DNA of 64,000 nt, from NCBI RefSeq assembly GCF_030719035.1, contig NZ_CP132203.1, forward strand, positions 6,280,501-6,344,500. The letters run 5' to 3'. Within the stretch, counting starts at the first letter, position 1. Each line of letters opens with the position of its first letter. Below the pieces are notes generated by a model. That model had not been told where the DNA came from. It saw only the letters and a list, made by a program, of their open reading frames with translations, and did no database searches. This stretch comes from Hahella sp. HNIBRBA332. Its GTDB lineage: Bacteria > Pseudomonadota > Gammaproteobacteria > Pseudomonadales > Oleiphilaceae. Shown here in pieces: positions 8,576-15,787 of the stretch. The position numbers and the translations under genes were made by a program.

Positions 8576-9270
8576 ACCTGGCTCCCGACTGTCCTTGTAG
8601 AAGGCGAAGATGACAAAACTGTATACAGGTATATTGAAGAAAAGTTTGGTGATTTAGATATCGACATACTTCCATGCTTCGGTAGAGATGCTCTATTGAA
8701 AGTATTCAAGAGAAAGGAAGAGTACGAGGGATCTAAAGTTGCTTTCGTTGCAGATAAGGATATGTGGTACTTTACAGGAATCCCAGAAGAGTATAAAGAG
8801 AACATAATATTTTCTTATGGCTACTCGATTGAGAACGACTTGTACGTCAGAGAGATTTTTGAAAAACTTCTTGAAAAAGAAGAAAAAGAATTATACATCG
8901 GGTTAATAAAAGAGCTTTCTAAATGGTTTGCTTTTGAGGTTGAAAGATATAGGAACACAGGCGAGTGTCTATGTGATATTCATGTAAATCAGGTTGTGCC
9001 TGATTTTGAATTAAATAAAGAATACTTGGAGAAGGTTGGGTTTTCAGAACCTGCAGAAAAGTTGATTGATGAGATTTTTGAAGAATACCATAAGGCTCTT
9101 CGAGGTAAAAATTTGTTTCAAGCATTACTCCGCTTTCTTAGTAAAAAAAAGCGTGCCTCAAAATACAGTCGTGAAAACTTATTTGAAATGGGAGCAAAAA
9201 TGGAAAATGGAGTAATTAATAACCTATATGAAAAGCTAAAGGTTGCGTTATACGAAACAGATTCCAAGGC

Positions 9271-9295
9271 AGGTTAAACGTTCACATGTGAACCT
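9271..9295. promoter_or_regulatory. Palindrome between the effector remnant and the RadC-like gene
   Basis: GTTCACATGTGAAC (9280-9293) is a perfect 14-bp palindrome, and AGGTT/AACCT extend pairing at the outer edges. It overlaps the stop region of the broken effector gene and lies about 60 bases before the next start. It could be an operator or a short terminator; there is no U-run. Confidence 0.35.
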
Positions 9296-9350
9296 CCTAT
9301 TGAGGTAAATTTGCTCCAAACTGTTTTCCAGCCCCAATGGAGCAAATCAA

Positions 9351-9791
9351 ATGAAGGGCAATCGCATTATCAAACAAGCACTGACCATCCTGGCCGCCCG
9401 CCTGCGCGAGCCCGGCGCAGTGATCGCCAGCCCCCGCTTCGCCTACGACTTCCTGAAACTGAATCTGGCTGAACTCCAGCACGAAGCTTTCGGCGTGCTG
9501 TTTCTGGATAACCAGCACCGCGTCATCGAATTCGATCTGATGTTCCGGGGCACCTACAACGAATCCACCGTCCACACCCGCGAAATCGCCAAAAAGGCGC
9601 TCTCACTCAACGCCGCCGCCGTTATCCTCGCCCACAACCACCCCTCCCAAAATGCCCGACCAAGCCAAAGAGACATCCGCCTCACCCGAGAAGTAAAACG
9701 CACCCTTGACCTATTGGAAGTACGAGTGCTGGACCATGTGATTATTGGAGGGATGGAGGAGTTTAGTTTTGTGGAGAATGGGATTTTGTAA
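9351..9791 (+). CDS. RadC-like JAB/MPN-domain protein
   Basis: A 146-residue protein with the JAMM metal-binding motif AHNHPSQNARPSQRD near residues 93-107 (HxHPS...D) and the preceding GTYNESTVHTREIAKKAL typical of RadC. It lacks the N-terminal helix-hairpin-helix of chromosomal RadC and matches the short, island-borne type often found next to defence genes, prophages and toxin-antitoxin modules. Biochemical role is unresolved for the family. Composition is GC-rich, unlike the AT-rich ATPase/TOPRIM pair just upstream, so it was probably not acquired together with them. Confidence 0.85.
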   Translation: MKGNRIIKQALTILAARLREPGAVIASPRFAYDFLKLNLAELQHEAFGVLFLDNQHRVIEFDLMFRGTYNESTVHTREIAKKALSLNAAAVILAHNHPSQNARPSQRDIRLTREVKRTLDLLEVRVLDHVIIGGMEEFSFVENGIL

Positions 9792-9818
9792 GGGAGGGGG
9801 ATTTGAGCTACTCCGAAT

Positions 9819-9849
9819 GTTGGAAGGCGCTGCGCTTTTCCAACCTACG
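9819..9849 (-). repeat. Palindromic REP-like repeat, copy 1
   Basis: On the minus strand it reads CGTAGGTTGGAAAAGCGC... ending CTTCCAAC. GTTGGAA and TTCCAAC form a seven-base stem. It is a diverged copy of the element seen at 9936, 11885 and 13643, in opposite orientation. Confidence 0.7.
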
Positions 9850-9935
9850 AAAATTCGGCGGCGTCAGTGATAGAGATGTTCTGTTAAGAATGCGTGGCGT
9901 GCGCCCAGGAAAGCAACTGGGCGTATGGCAATAAC

Positions 9936-9966
9936 CGTAGGTTGGATAAGCGAAGCGCCATCCAAC
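9936..9966 (+). repeat. Palindromic REP-like repeat, copy 2
   Basis: CGTAGGTTGGATAAGCGAAG followed by CGCCATCCAAC. GTTGGAT and ATCCAAC pair across a 12-base loop. Near-identical sequences occur at 11885-11915 and 13643-13673. Similar elements are common in proteobacterial intergenic DNA; their mover is not visible here. Confidence 0.8.
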
Positions 9967-9978
9967 ATTGTGCGTATG

Positions 9979-10437
9979 TTACTGGTTCTTATCTTCAAAA
10001 GGCAGGAGATCGGCGACTTTCGTTAAAAACTCATCCAAGGGAATATAAGCGTCGCAGTGCTCCAAAGGAACGCTCCATCCAAACTCCTCATCCCAGGTCA
10101 TCACGTCGTACATATAGCGAAGGGCGGCAAGACAAGGATTTGTGCGATCTGGCTCGCCATATTGCCATTGGATAATGGCGTCTGGAACTTTAGAACCATC
10201 AGAAGGATCTAGAACACCAGTGAAGGCGCCTATGACTTCAGAAACGGGTATGAAGCCGACTACCTTGGCGATTTTGGAGTCGAAGGGCACCCAGTAACTA
10301 TCTCCACTTGGATCAACCTGCCAAAAGAGAACATCATAAACAGTGCCTGCTGGATACTGGATGGCGGAGACATAATAAATACCGCCTTTTTCTGGAGCGC
10401 CCTGGCGCCAATTGACTTCACTATTTGAAGCTACCAT
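9979..10437 (-). CDS. Unknown protein, paralogue of the gene at 16756-17232
   Basis: A 152-residue soluble protein of no family I recognise. It shares a clear pattern with the protein encoded at 16756-17232: YPAG-VYD near the N-terminus, then A-VVG-(I/M)PV, a W--GEPD segment, YD--TW-EEFGWS-P--HC and IPLD-FL at the end. The conserved Trp, Cys, His and Glu residues suggest a folded globular domain. Its ATG overlaps the stop of the YafO-like toxin gene (ATGGTAG), so the two are cotranscribed and perhaps translationally coupled. Acidity, size and context would fit an immunity or antitoxin role, but this is inference. Confidence 0.65.
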   Translation of the reverse strand: MVASNSEVNWRQGAPEKGGIYYVSAIQYPAGTVYDVLFWQVDPSGDSYWVPFDSKIAKVVGFIPVSEVIGAFTGVLDPSDGSKVPDAIIQWQYGEPDRTNPCLAALRYMYDVMTWDEEFGWSVPLEHCDAYIPLDEFLTKVADLLPFEDKNQ

Positions 10438-10919
10438 AGCATTGTCTCTCCTTTATTTACCGCTCTTTCAAACTCATCAACCATTTCTTGAAGTCTGAAT
10501 TTAGAATTTGTATTGAGCTGGCCATGCGCATCAAGCCAGAAATCCAGTATTCCAAATGCGCTTCTTTCTTTATGTGGAAGTTTATCTTCTGACCAAAGCG
10601 TGCAGTATACTAGGGCGTAATTGCTTGTCCAGTCTACTTGTTTGTTAACGTTGTATCTTCTTGTCGCCTTCAGATGCGAGGGAGAGCCTTTTTCTAGAAT
10701 ATGTGCGTGGTATGTATCTTCTAGCTTAAGAGGATCTTTGTCATAAGGAACATCTCTCCCGATAAGATATCTAATGTTTATATAGTTATTTGTGTCATTG
10801 AATTTTAAGTTTTCTTTCTTGTACTCGATAAAATCCCTTATTAAGTCTTGAAGCTCTGGAATTGCTTGGAACTGGCTTTTTATCTGTGGACTAAGCCAAA
10901 CCTTTTTAGCCTTACTCAT
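10431..10919 (-). CDS. YafO-family type II toxin (mRNA interferase-like)
   Basis: A 162-residue protein. I start it at ATG 10919, which has AGGGA eight bases upstream, rather than the TTG one codon earlier. The segments LIRDFIEYKKEN, IGRDVPYD, YHAHI and TSNYALVYC followed by FGILDFW give the order seen in YafO toxins (FISYK, FGRD, HIHL, LVYC, LIAIL), which cleave mRNA in association with ribosomes. It is AT-rich relative to the region. A 52-codon gene lies 18 bases upstream and an unknown gene overlaps its stop, forming a three-gene unit. Assignment rests on motif order by eye and is moderately sure. Confidence 0.6.
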   Translation of the reverse strand: MSKAKKVWLSPQIKSQFQAIPELQDLIRDFIEYKKENLKFNDTNNYINIRYLIGRDVPYDKDPLKLEDTYHAHILEKGSPSHLKATRRYNVNKQVDWTSNYALVYCTLWSEDKLPHKERSAFGILDFWLDAHGQLNTNSKFRLQEMVDEFERAVNKGETMLW

Positions 10920-10937
10920 CAACTGCTTCCCTGCGGT

Positions 10938-11096
10938 TTAGTAAACAATCATGGTCCACTTGTGTCCATTTATCTCTGCATCCTTTCTTGCTCTTTCGAA
11001 TGCATCAGCGACTTTCTTTATATTTTCAGGGGTCGGCTTAAAACGAGGTACGTAAGCTGGCTTGTTTGGGGTTTCGTTTTTTGTCTTGTCGGTCAT
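10938..11096 (-). CDS. 52-residue protein preceding the YafO-like toxin; possible antitoxin
   Basis: The short frame reads MTDKTKNETPNKPAYVPRF, then a charged helical stretch (ENIKKVADAFERARKDAE) and ends HKWTMIVY. It opens the three-gene minus-strand unit, 18 bases ahead of the toxin start. Composition and spacing make it a believable small gene. Position matches that of an antitoxin, but it does not look like the Phd-fold YafN, so partner identity is a guess. Confidence 0.5.
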   Translation of the reverse strand: MTDKTKNETPNKPAYVPRFKPTPENIKKVADAFERARKDAEINGHKWTMIVY

Positions 11097-11193
11097 AGTG
11101 ACTAATCCTTTAAGCGTGTGTAAGATGATTTTGAAATGCGAAATTCATATCTATTTTGACAACGATTTTTGATTATCTTGTGTGTGTCGAATG

Positions 11194-11215
11194 ATGTATA
11201 GAAAGCTGGCTTGGT
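11194..11215 (+). repeat. Dispersed 21-22 bp repeat, copy 1
   Basis: ATGTATAGAAAGCTGGCTTG then GT. The same word recurs at 15212-15232 and 17326-17346 with one or two changes (CTGGC, CCAGC, CCGGC). Each copy is next to a small accessory gene of this island; here it is 45 bases before the Imm11-like gene. Confidence 0.7.
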
Positions 11216-11259
11216 TTAATGTTAAAAATGATTAACTTTGATGGTAGGCATATAATTCT

Positions 11260-11865
11260 GTGAAGTTTTGGGTGGAAGGCATAAATGTGGCTATATATCG
11301 CATTGTTCATGAGGAATCCTATCTAACTTTCGTGATTCCCACGGGCGAAGTCCTGAAAAAGCTGGGTCGTGAATACCCGTTTCACATCAAGCGTTTTCCT
11401 GTGCCTTACAGCGCTATTTGGAAACCGTTAAGTATCCGATTTAAAGCGACAGACAGCGGCGTTGAAACTATCCCAGATATAGCAGCCAGAAACGGTCGAC
11501 TTTTCTTTAATGAAAAGGCGTACAACACATTGAGCGGCCTTTTAGCCGAAGTAGGGGAGTTTTTACCGGTTAACTTCGATGAATCCCACGGTTACCTGTT
11601 CAACCCTTTGCGAACAGCGGAAGAAGTGGATGGCGTGGATCGGCGTTTGACGGCGTACGATGCAAATCAAAATTTGGTAAACATCGCCTTTGACGAGTCC
11701 AAGGTTGGCGGCTTTCCTATATTCCGAACGGAACTGGATACCTTCCAGGGCATATTTTGTAATGAAGCCTTCGCTGAGGCATACAAACACTCAGAACTAA
11801 CCGGAATTTTTCTCCATTCGGACTTATCCAATCCGCTTGGCGAGAGCTACGGCGTAAAGCATTGA
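11260..11865 (+). CDS. Imm11-like (DUF1629-type) immunity-family protein
   Basis: A 201-residue soluble protein starting with GTG 11260; no strong ribosome site is visible. Its order of features resembles the Imm11/DUF1629 family of immunity proteins to polymorphic toxins. After an N-terminal strand pair come FFNEKAYNTLSGLLAEVGEF and LPVNFDESHGYLFNPL, then IAFDESKVGGFPIFRTELD and a C-terminal CNEAFAEAYKHSELTGIFL. No cognate toxin is adjacent, so it may be an orphan immunity gene. The last ~14 codons and the stop lie inside a 93-bp repeat that recurs at 13581, so the natural C-terminus may have been replaced by repeat sequence. Confidence 0.6.
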   Translation: MKFWVEGINVAIYRIVHEESYLTFVIPTGEVLKKLGREYPFHIKRFPVPYSAIWKPLSIRFKATDSGVETIPDIAARNGRLFFNEKAYNTLSGLLAEVGEFLPVNFDESHGYLFNPLRTAEEVDGVDRRLTAYDANQNLVNIAFDESKVGGFPIFRTELDTFQGIFCNEAFAEAYKHSELTGIFLHSDLSNPLGESYGVKH

Positions 11866-11915
11866 TGCTCTGAACCCCAGTCACCGTAGGTTGGATGAGC
11901 GAAGCGCCATCCAAC
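11823..11915 (+). repeat. 93-bp direct repeat, copy A, ending in a REP-like palindrome
   Basis: The segment aligns without gaps to 13581-13673, differing at roughly one base in seven by eye. It starts CTTATCCAAT, overlaps the 3' end of the Imm11-like gene, and ends with the CGTAGGTTGG...ATCCAAC palindrome (11885-11915). Confidence 0.8.
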
Positions 11916-12106
11916 AGTTCTTCTTACTTGTCGCGATACGTTTTTCGCCTTCCGGTGATGCCTGTTTGTTTCTCTCCACGACGGACTTTAGGCGTTGTTA
12001 TCGCTATATTCCTTTCGGGAAGACGCTCGGATAACATCACAGCGTTTCTCCATTTTCCGGAACCTGATCTCCCTTCACTCAACGAGTAATACTTTTACAA
12101 CCTCAT

Positions 12107-13501
12107 ATGAAAAAACATTATTTGGCCGGACTGCTGTGTGGATTACTGATAAGTGGCGCCGGCGGGCGTTCCGCCCTCGCTGCAACGTCGGAAGAGTTGT
12201 TCAACAGCGGGCAGTATGAAGAATTTTTTTCTCAGGCTCATGAGGCGGCGGCCAAGGGCGACGCAGACGCTCTGTTTTTGCTTGGTAAAGCTTACGACCT
12301 GGGAAAAGGCGTTAAGGAGGACCGCGAGCAGGCTCGTGTTTTTTATCAACAGGCTCGGGAGAAAGGTTCTGCGCGGGCCAGCCATAACCTGGGCGCAATG
12401 GAGATCGACGCCGGGCGACCCAAGGCCGCTATCCCGCTTTTGCAGGAAGCGTTGGAGCGGGGGTTGAAGATGCCTACCTACATTAACCTCGCGATTGCGT
12501 ATAACGAGCCCGATCCTACCTCTGTGTTCGCCGTGGCGGGCGTGCTTCCCAACATTCTCAAGTCCGGCGATTACTACGCCCAGGCGTATGAATCGGCGCC
12601 GGACGCAGGATATGACTTCGAAGCCTCCCGGCAATATGTGCGCGCTTACCAGATGTCCAGGCATCTATTGCCGGGAGAGCGTGATGGTTTTGACTCGTCC
12701 GCCATGAGAAAGCAGGCGGTGGAGTGGCTGCAGAAGGGGATGGACAGAGGTCTTAGACAGGCATGGACCAACTACGGCGTGCTAATGCTTGATGAGAAAA
12801 ACTACGCGGAAGCCCAATCCGCCTTCAGCAAAAGCGCAGCGCAGGACGAGCCGGTGGCCCACTATCATCTGGCCCGCATTGCGGAAATGGGATGGGGTCA
12901 GGAAGAGCGCGACAGAAAGCAGGCGTTGGTTCATTACGAGAAAGCCGCCCTGTTAGGGTTAGAAGCGGCCCGCCAACCCGCCAAAAGCCTGTTGGAAGAA
13001 GAACTCAGATACGAAACCGACATAGATAAGCTGGAACAAGGCCTCAAACGGCTGGAGGCCCTACGCAAGCCGGATGATTATAACTACATATCGCTGAACT
13101 CGCCTGAAGCCCGCTTGATGTGGGGGAAATTTTTGCGTGATCAAAAACGAAAAGCTCAGCCTCTCCCCGCGCTGCCGATCGTTCTAAAGGCCTGCGGCTT
13201 GGGATTCAGTCAGCCTTATGGAGAGCAATTTAACATCGGAGAAAATTCGAGCTGGCGTTTGGAAGCGCACAACGCACTAGGCGAAGTCGAACCGCTTTCT
13301 TTCAGCGGTTTAGTGAACGCCGAGGGCTGCGCGGAACTGGGCCAGGAAATGCCGGCGAATGTGCGCGCTTTACTCAACGAGGGGGCGGTGCTAGCGCTCA
13401 GATTCCCCAACTACTCGTTGCCTCTGCAGTGGAAAGAAGAAGCAAAAAATATCCTCCTCGACATGCAACCCATCGGCGCTCCACTGCCAAGCGGGATTTA
13501 A
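12107..13501 (+). CDS. Exported Sel1/TPR-repeat protein
   Basis: A 464-residue protein with a Sec signal peptide, MKKHYLAGLLCGLLISGAGG followed by RSALA. Sel1-like helical repeats follow: AKGDADALFLLGKAYDLGKG, KGSARASHNLGAMEIDAGR, then RGLRQAWTNYGVLMLDEKN and VAHYHLARIAEMGWGQEERD, each with the A-LG/A-G spacing. Sel1 repeats form a superhelical protein-binding surface, usually in the periplasm. The final 110 residues are non-repeat and probably beta-rich. A clear terminator follows at 13532. Partners unknown; several bacterial Sel1 proteins accompany secretion or toxin systems, which would suit this accessory neighbourhood. Confidence 0.8.
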   Translation: MKKHYLAGLLCGLLISGAGGRSALAATSEELFNSGQYEEFFSQAHEAAAKGDADALFLLGKAYDLGKGVKEDREQARVFYQQAREKGSARASHNLGAMEIDAGRPKAAIPLLQEALERGLKMPTYINLAIAYNEPDPTSVFAVAGVLPNILKSGDYYAQAYESAPDAGYDFEASRQYVRAYQMSRHLLPGERDGFDSSAMRKQAVEWLQKGMDRGLRQAWTNYGVLMLDEKNYAEAQSAFSKSAAQDEPVAHYHLARIAEMGWGQEERDRKQALVHYEKAALLGLEAARQPAKSLLEEELRYETDIDKLEQGLKRLEALRKPDDYNYISLNSPEARLMWGKFLRDQKRKAQPLPALPIVLKACGLGFSQPYGEQFNIGENSSWRLEAHNALGEVEPLSFSGLVNAEGCAELGQEMPANVRALLNEGAVLALRFPNYSLPLQWKEEAKNILLDMQPIGAPLPSGI

Positions 13502-13531
13502 CTACTAAGCCGCTGACATTGCTCTATCCTG

Positions 13532-13568
13532 AAAACGCCCTGAACCTCTTCGATAGGCAGGGCGTTTT
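13532..13568 (+). terminator. Rho-independent terminator of the Sel1 gene
   Basis: AACGCCCTG (13534-13542) pairs with CAGGGCGTT (13558-13566), flanked by A-run and T-run (TTTTTCTTT). It lies 31 bases after the stop. Confidence 0.9.
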
Positions 13569-13580
13569 TCTTTATTTGGG

Positions 13581-13673
13581 CTTATCCAATCTGCTAGGCG
13601 AGCACTACAGCGTCAAGCATTGTTGCACCGAATCTCAGTCACCGTAGGTTGGATAAGCAAAGCGCCATCCAAC
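13581..13673 (+). repeat. 93-bp direct repeat, copy B, ending in a REP-like palindrome
   Basis: Gapless match to 11823-11915. Here it lies entirely in intergenic DNA after the terminator. GCTTATCCAAT at its left edge is nearly the reverse complement of GTTGGATAAGC at its right, so the whole element is an imperfect long palindrome. The right arm word GTTGGAT fits the GTTRRRY consensus of integron attC sites, but no integrase is seen. Confidence 0.8.
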
Positions 13674-13723
13674 AGCGCCCCAGAGCCATCACTTCATACC
13701 TCACGAATATCAACTGAGCAGGC

Positions 13724-14290
13724 TTAATCAGCTCCGCCAATGCCCATATAAAAGCTCAGGCTTGATTGCAGGATGTTGCTCTCTTTATTCGGCAAAAAGG
13801 AAACGCTGTATTCGACAAAATCGTCGAAGGTGAGTGGTTCTTGAGGCAACCCAAGTGAGAGAGGCTTTTGACCATCAAAAGCGTTTTTCTCCAACTCGGA
13901 TGTCACTATGCTGCTCAGCGAGGGTGAATAGGTTGGCGTGAGCTGAGCGTATTGAGCGTGCTTTTCGATGATTTGCCCAATGGACTTGCTTGTGGGGGCT
14001 GGATTCTGACTGGAGAAAGCATAACTGACCTCAAAGTTATACATGTCACAGTATTTGTGCTCAATAACGGCGATATCGCCATTTTTATATACGAGATAAA
14101 GCTTTTTTATAAATTCATCGCTTTTTCTGTCTCGTTCTGTGCTCCAGTGTGAAAGCGCCACGCTGTTATCTGTTACGGGCGCCTCCTGAACAAATGACGC
14201 TTTATAGCTGCACTGGGCTTCTTCCGCACAAAAAGCGACAGGCGTAATAAGCATGAGAACAGAAAAACTAATGGCTTTCATTAATGTCAT
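13724..14290 (-). CDS. Exported protein of unknown function, third gene of a small operon
   Basis: A 188-residue protein with a Sec signal peptide (MTLMKAISFSVLMLITPVAF, then C-A-E). The mature part contains few Cys and many Ser/Asn, with segments such as YLVYKNGDIAVIEHKYCDMY and EPLTFDDFVEYSVSF. No family recognised. Its ATG overlaps the stop of the upstream gene by one base (TAATG), so the two are translationally coupled. Low-complexity or transport motifs are absent; likely periplasmic. Confidence 0.65.
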   Translation of the reverse strand: MTLMKAISFSVLMLITPVAFCAEEAQCSYKASFVQEAPVTDNSVALSHWSTERDRKSDEFIKKLYLVYKNGDIAVIEHKYCDMYNFEVSYAFSSQNPAPTSKSIGQIIEKHAQYAQLTPTYSPSLSSIVTSELEKNAFDGQKPLSLGLPQEPLTFDDFVEYSVSFLPNKESNILQSSLSFYMGIGGAD

Positions 14291-14631
14291 TATCTTGTCT
14301 TTATATCAAACTCATTTAAGTAGTGAAGGAGCTTCCCAAATAAGCCTGCCTGGATTTCAAAGAACTCGCTTTCATGAGCCTCATCATACTTGGGATGGCC
14401 ATCACTCCAGTAGGGATACTTCAACTCCGCCTTCATATGCTCAACTATCGCTACATTTGCAAGCGCTTGAGCTTCCTCACGGGTAAGCCTAATCGCAGTC
14501 ATAGTGTCAGCCGTTTCCATATCACTGGGTGAGGGCTTGTTTAGAATACGCGTCACTTCAGGATAGTTTTCGCTTTCGGCAATGGCTTTTACTTGTGCAA
14601 TGAGTTCGTCGGGAAGAAACACGGTTTTCAT
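14290..14631 (-). CDS. Small cytoplasmic protein of unknown function, second gene of the operon
   Basis: A 113-residue protein beginning MKTVFLPDELIAQVKAIAES, which could be a short amphipathic helical head. A helical middle (TREEAQALANVAIVEHMKAE) and a tail with KYPYWSDGHPKYDEAHE and LFGKLLHYLNEF follow. No family recognised. It starts six bases after the upstream gene's stop and overlaps the downstream start. Its size and acidity would fit an immunity protein or a partner of the exported product, but there is no direct evidence. Confidence 0.6.
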   Translation of the reverse strand: MKTVFLPDELIAQVKAIAESENYPEVTRILNKPSPSDMETADTMTAIRLTREEAQALANVAIVEHMKAELKYPYWSDGHPKYDEAHESEFFEIQAGLFGKLLHYLNEFDIKTR

Positions 14632-14637
14632 GGCTGT

Positions 14638-15018
14638 TTAACTCTGATAAATGTACTCAGATGAAAGGTGAAAATCATTATCATCTCTCTCTGAGTCGTC
14701 CAAGGCATGTTCGCTAGTGCTCCAGGCATAGAAAGATTTCTTCTGCTCTAACACTTCTGCTGAAATCAATGCGATTGTTCTATTTTCTTCGGTAGGCTCG
14801 GAAAATTTTTTAGGATGATATTGCTCACACTTCCATATCGCTATAACTTCCATTTTATTCTCGCTTAAATACGCATCGAAGTTGTCTAGGGCTTCTCTTA
14901 TGGTAGAACCGGGAACTATTGCAACTCCGACTAGAAAGTCAGATCCATCAAAGTTTAATGGGGACATTGCATCTAAAGATGCTCTATGGTGAAAGATCCA
15001 GGCAGATACAGGGCTCAT
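14638..15018 (-). CDS. Small protein of unknown function, first gene of the operon
   Basis: A 126-residue soluble protein with GAGG six bases before ATG. Segments include FLVGVAIVPGSTIREALDNF, YLSENKMEVIAIWKCEQY and NRTIALISAEVLEQKKSFYA, giving an alternating beta-alpha pattern of a compact ferredoxin-like fold. No family recognised. It heads the three-gene unit 15018-13724 on the minus strand, and the close spacing of all three genes argues that they act together. Confidence 0.6.
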   Translation of the reverse strand: MSPVSAWIFHHRASLDAMSPLNFDGSDFLVGVAIVPGSTIREALDNFDAYLSENKMEVIAIWKCEQYHPKKFSEPTEENRTIALISAEVLEQKKSFYAWSTSEHALDDSERDDNDFHLSSEYIYQS

Positions 15019-15211
15019 AAATACCTCATTCAGTTGATAACAAGCAGCTTGTACTACTCTAATGCCTAATAGATGAGCAATGAGCTCGAAGGAAGAAAAA
15101 TACTGCGCTCATAAACAGGTGGCGCCTTGTAATATTTTCGGAGCCCATCGCATCGATATTCATTGGGCTTAGCATAAATGGAAAGTCCTATTATGTTGTC
15201 TTTAAAATACA

Positions 15212-15232
15212 ATGTATAGAAAGCCAGCTTGT
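15212..15232 (+). repeat. Dispersed 21-22 bp repeat, copy 2
   Basis: ATGTATAGAAAGCCAGCTTG then T; same element as 11194-11215 and 17326-17346. It lies upstream of the three-gene minus-strand operon and of the divergent membrane-protein gene at 15375. Confidence 0.65.
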
Positions 15233-15374
15233 TAACTATTTGGTAATTTCTTATCGAGTGTTTGTGTGGATATATTATTGAAGTGTTTAAATCTACGGGT
15301 GATGAAAAGAGATGGCTAGTCATGTTTGGTGAAATTAATAGATTGATTGCCTGAAGAAATAATAAGGATGAAGC

Positions 15375-15689
15375 ATGGCCTTAAAGACAGCGACTTTATA
15401 TGCATGGCTGATTTTTATCTCGTTTTGTATTGTGACCATTAGTATCGATTACATCATGAGAGTAGCTAGCGACGATTTTTATACCGGCGGACTGTCGAAA
15501 ACGCTATGGACTACAATCCCAATTTTGGGCGGACTGATCAGTCTTTCTATACTGGTTAGTGGAGCTAAAAACATAAGAAAAAACTGGCGAAAGATCTGCT
15601 TAATTTTCTTAAATGCTCTTTGCGGTGCGCTGCTCTACTTCGTCGTTGTTTTTCTTTATGTCATTGAGCTTGGTATTGACTCACTGTAG
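15375..15689 (+). CDS. Small inner-membrane protein of unknown function
   Basis: A 104-residue protein with three predicted membrane segments, near residues 7-28 (LYAWLIFISFCIVTISIDYI), 46-64 (TTIPILGGLISLSILVSG) and 75-97 (CLIFLNALCGALLYFVVVFL). A basic loop (KNIRKNWRK) between the second and third suggests a cytoplasmic turn. AAGGATGAAGC precedes ATG. No family recognised. It sits between accessory genes of both strands and may be a small immunity-type membrane protein, but that is only a guess from context. Confidence 0.65.
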   Translation: MALKTATLYAWLIFISFCIVTISIDYIMRVASDDFYTGGLSKTLWTTIPILGGLISLSILVSGAKNIRKNWRKICLIFLNALCGALLYFVVVFLYVIELGIDSL

Positions 15690-15787
15690 AAGCGTGGCGA
15701 ACATTGCCTTAATAAGTCAGAGGGGCGCCAGAAGGAGTTACTGAATGGTTACCTCGGTGAGAGACCCAATGTCATGGAAACCAAAGA

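Larger units (their letters stand above)
7273..9277 (+). pseudogene. DUF4435/TOPRIM effector gene (AriB-like) interrupted by an insertion sequence
   Basis: The 5' piece runs from GTG 7273 to 7332 (20 codons ending ...LKRTWL) and the 3' piece from 8585 to 9277. Removing the insertion and one 9-bp target copy joins them in frame as a 250-residue protein. In the joined protein LVEGEDD (residues 24-30) and FVADKD (74-79) are the Glu and DxD of a TOPRIM nuclease, as in DUF4435 proteins. As it stands, translation from 7273 enters the insertion and stops after about ten further codons; a 193-codon 3' remnant from ATG 8696 lacks the TOPRIM Glu. It is AT-rich like the adjacent ATPase gene, four bases upstream. 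The effector is therefore almost certainly inactive in this strain. Confidence 0.8.

Noticed and set aside
10848..11105. 85-codon plus-strand frame opposite the YafO-like toxin and the tiny gene
   Set aside because: Antisense to two frames that form a coherent operon; composition is Leu/Cys/Phe-rich nonsense.
11823..13673. Complete integron cassette array
   Set aside because: Only two attC-like copies, genes on both strands, and no integrase in the window; kept only as a hypothesis.
15066..15323. 85-codon minus-strand frame (MTSHLFSSPVDL...)
   Set aside because: No ribosome site, and its middle (LAFYTLYF) is just the translation of the dispersed 21-bp repeat.
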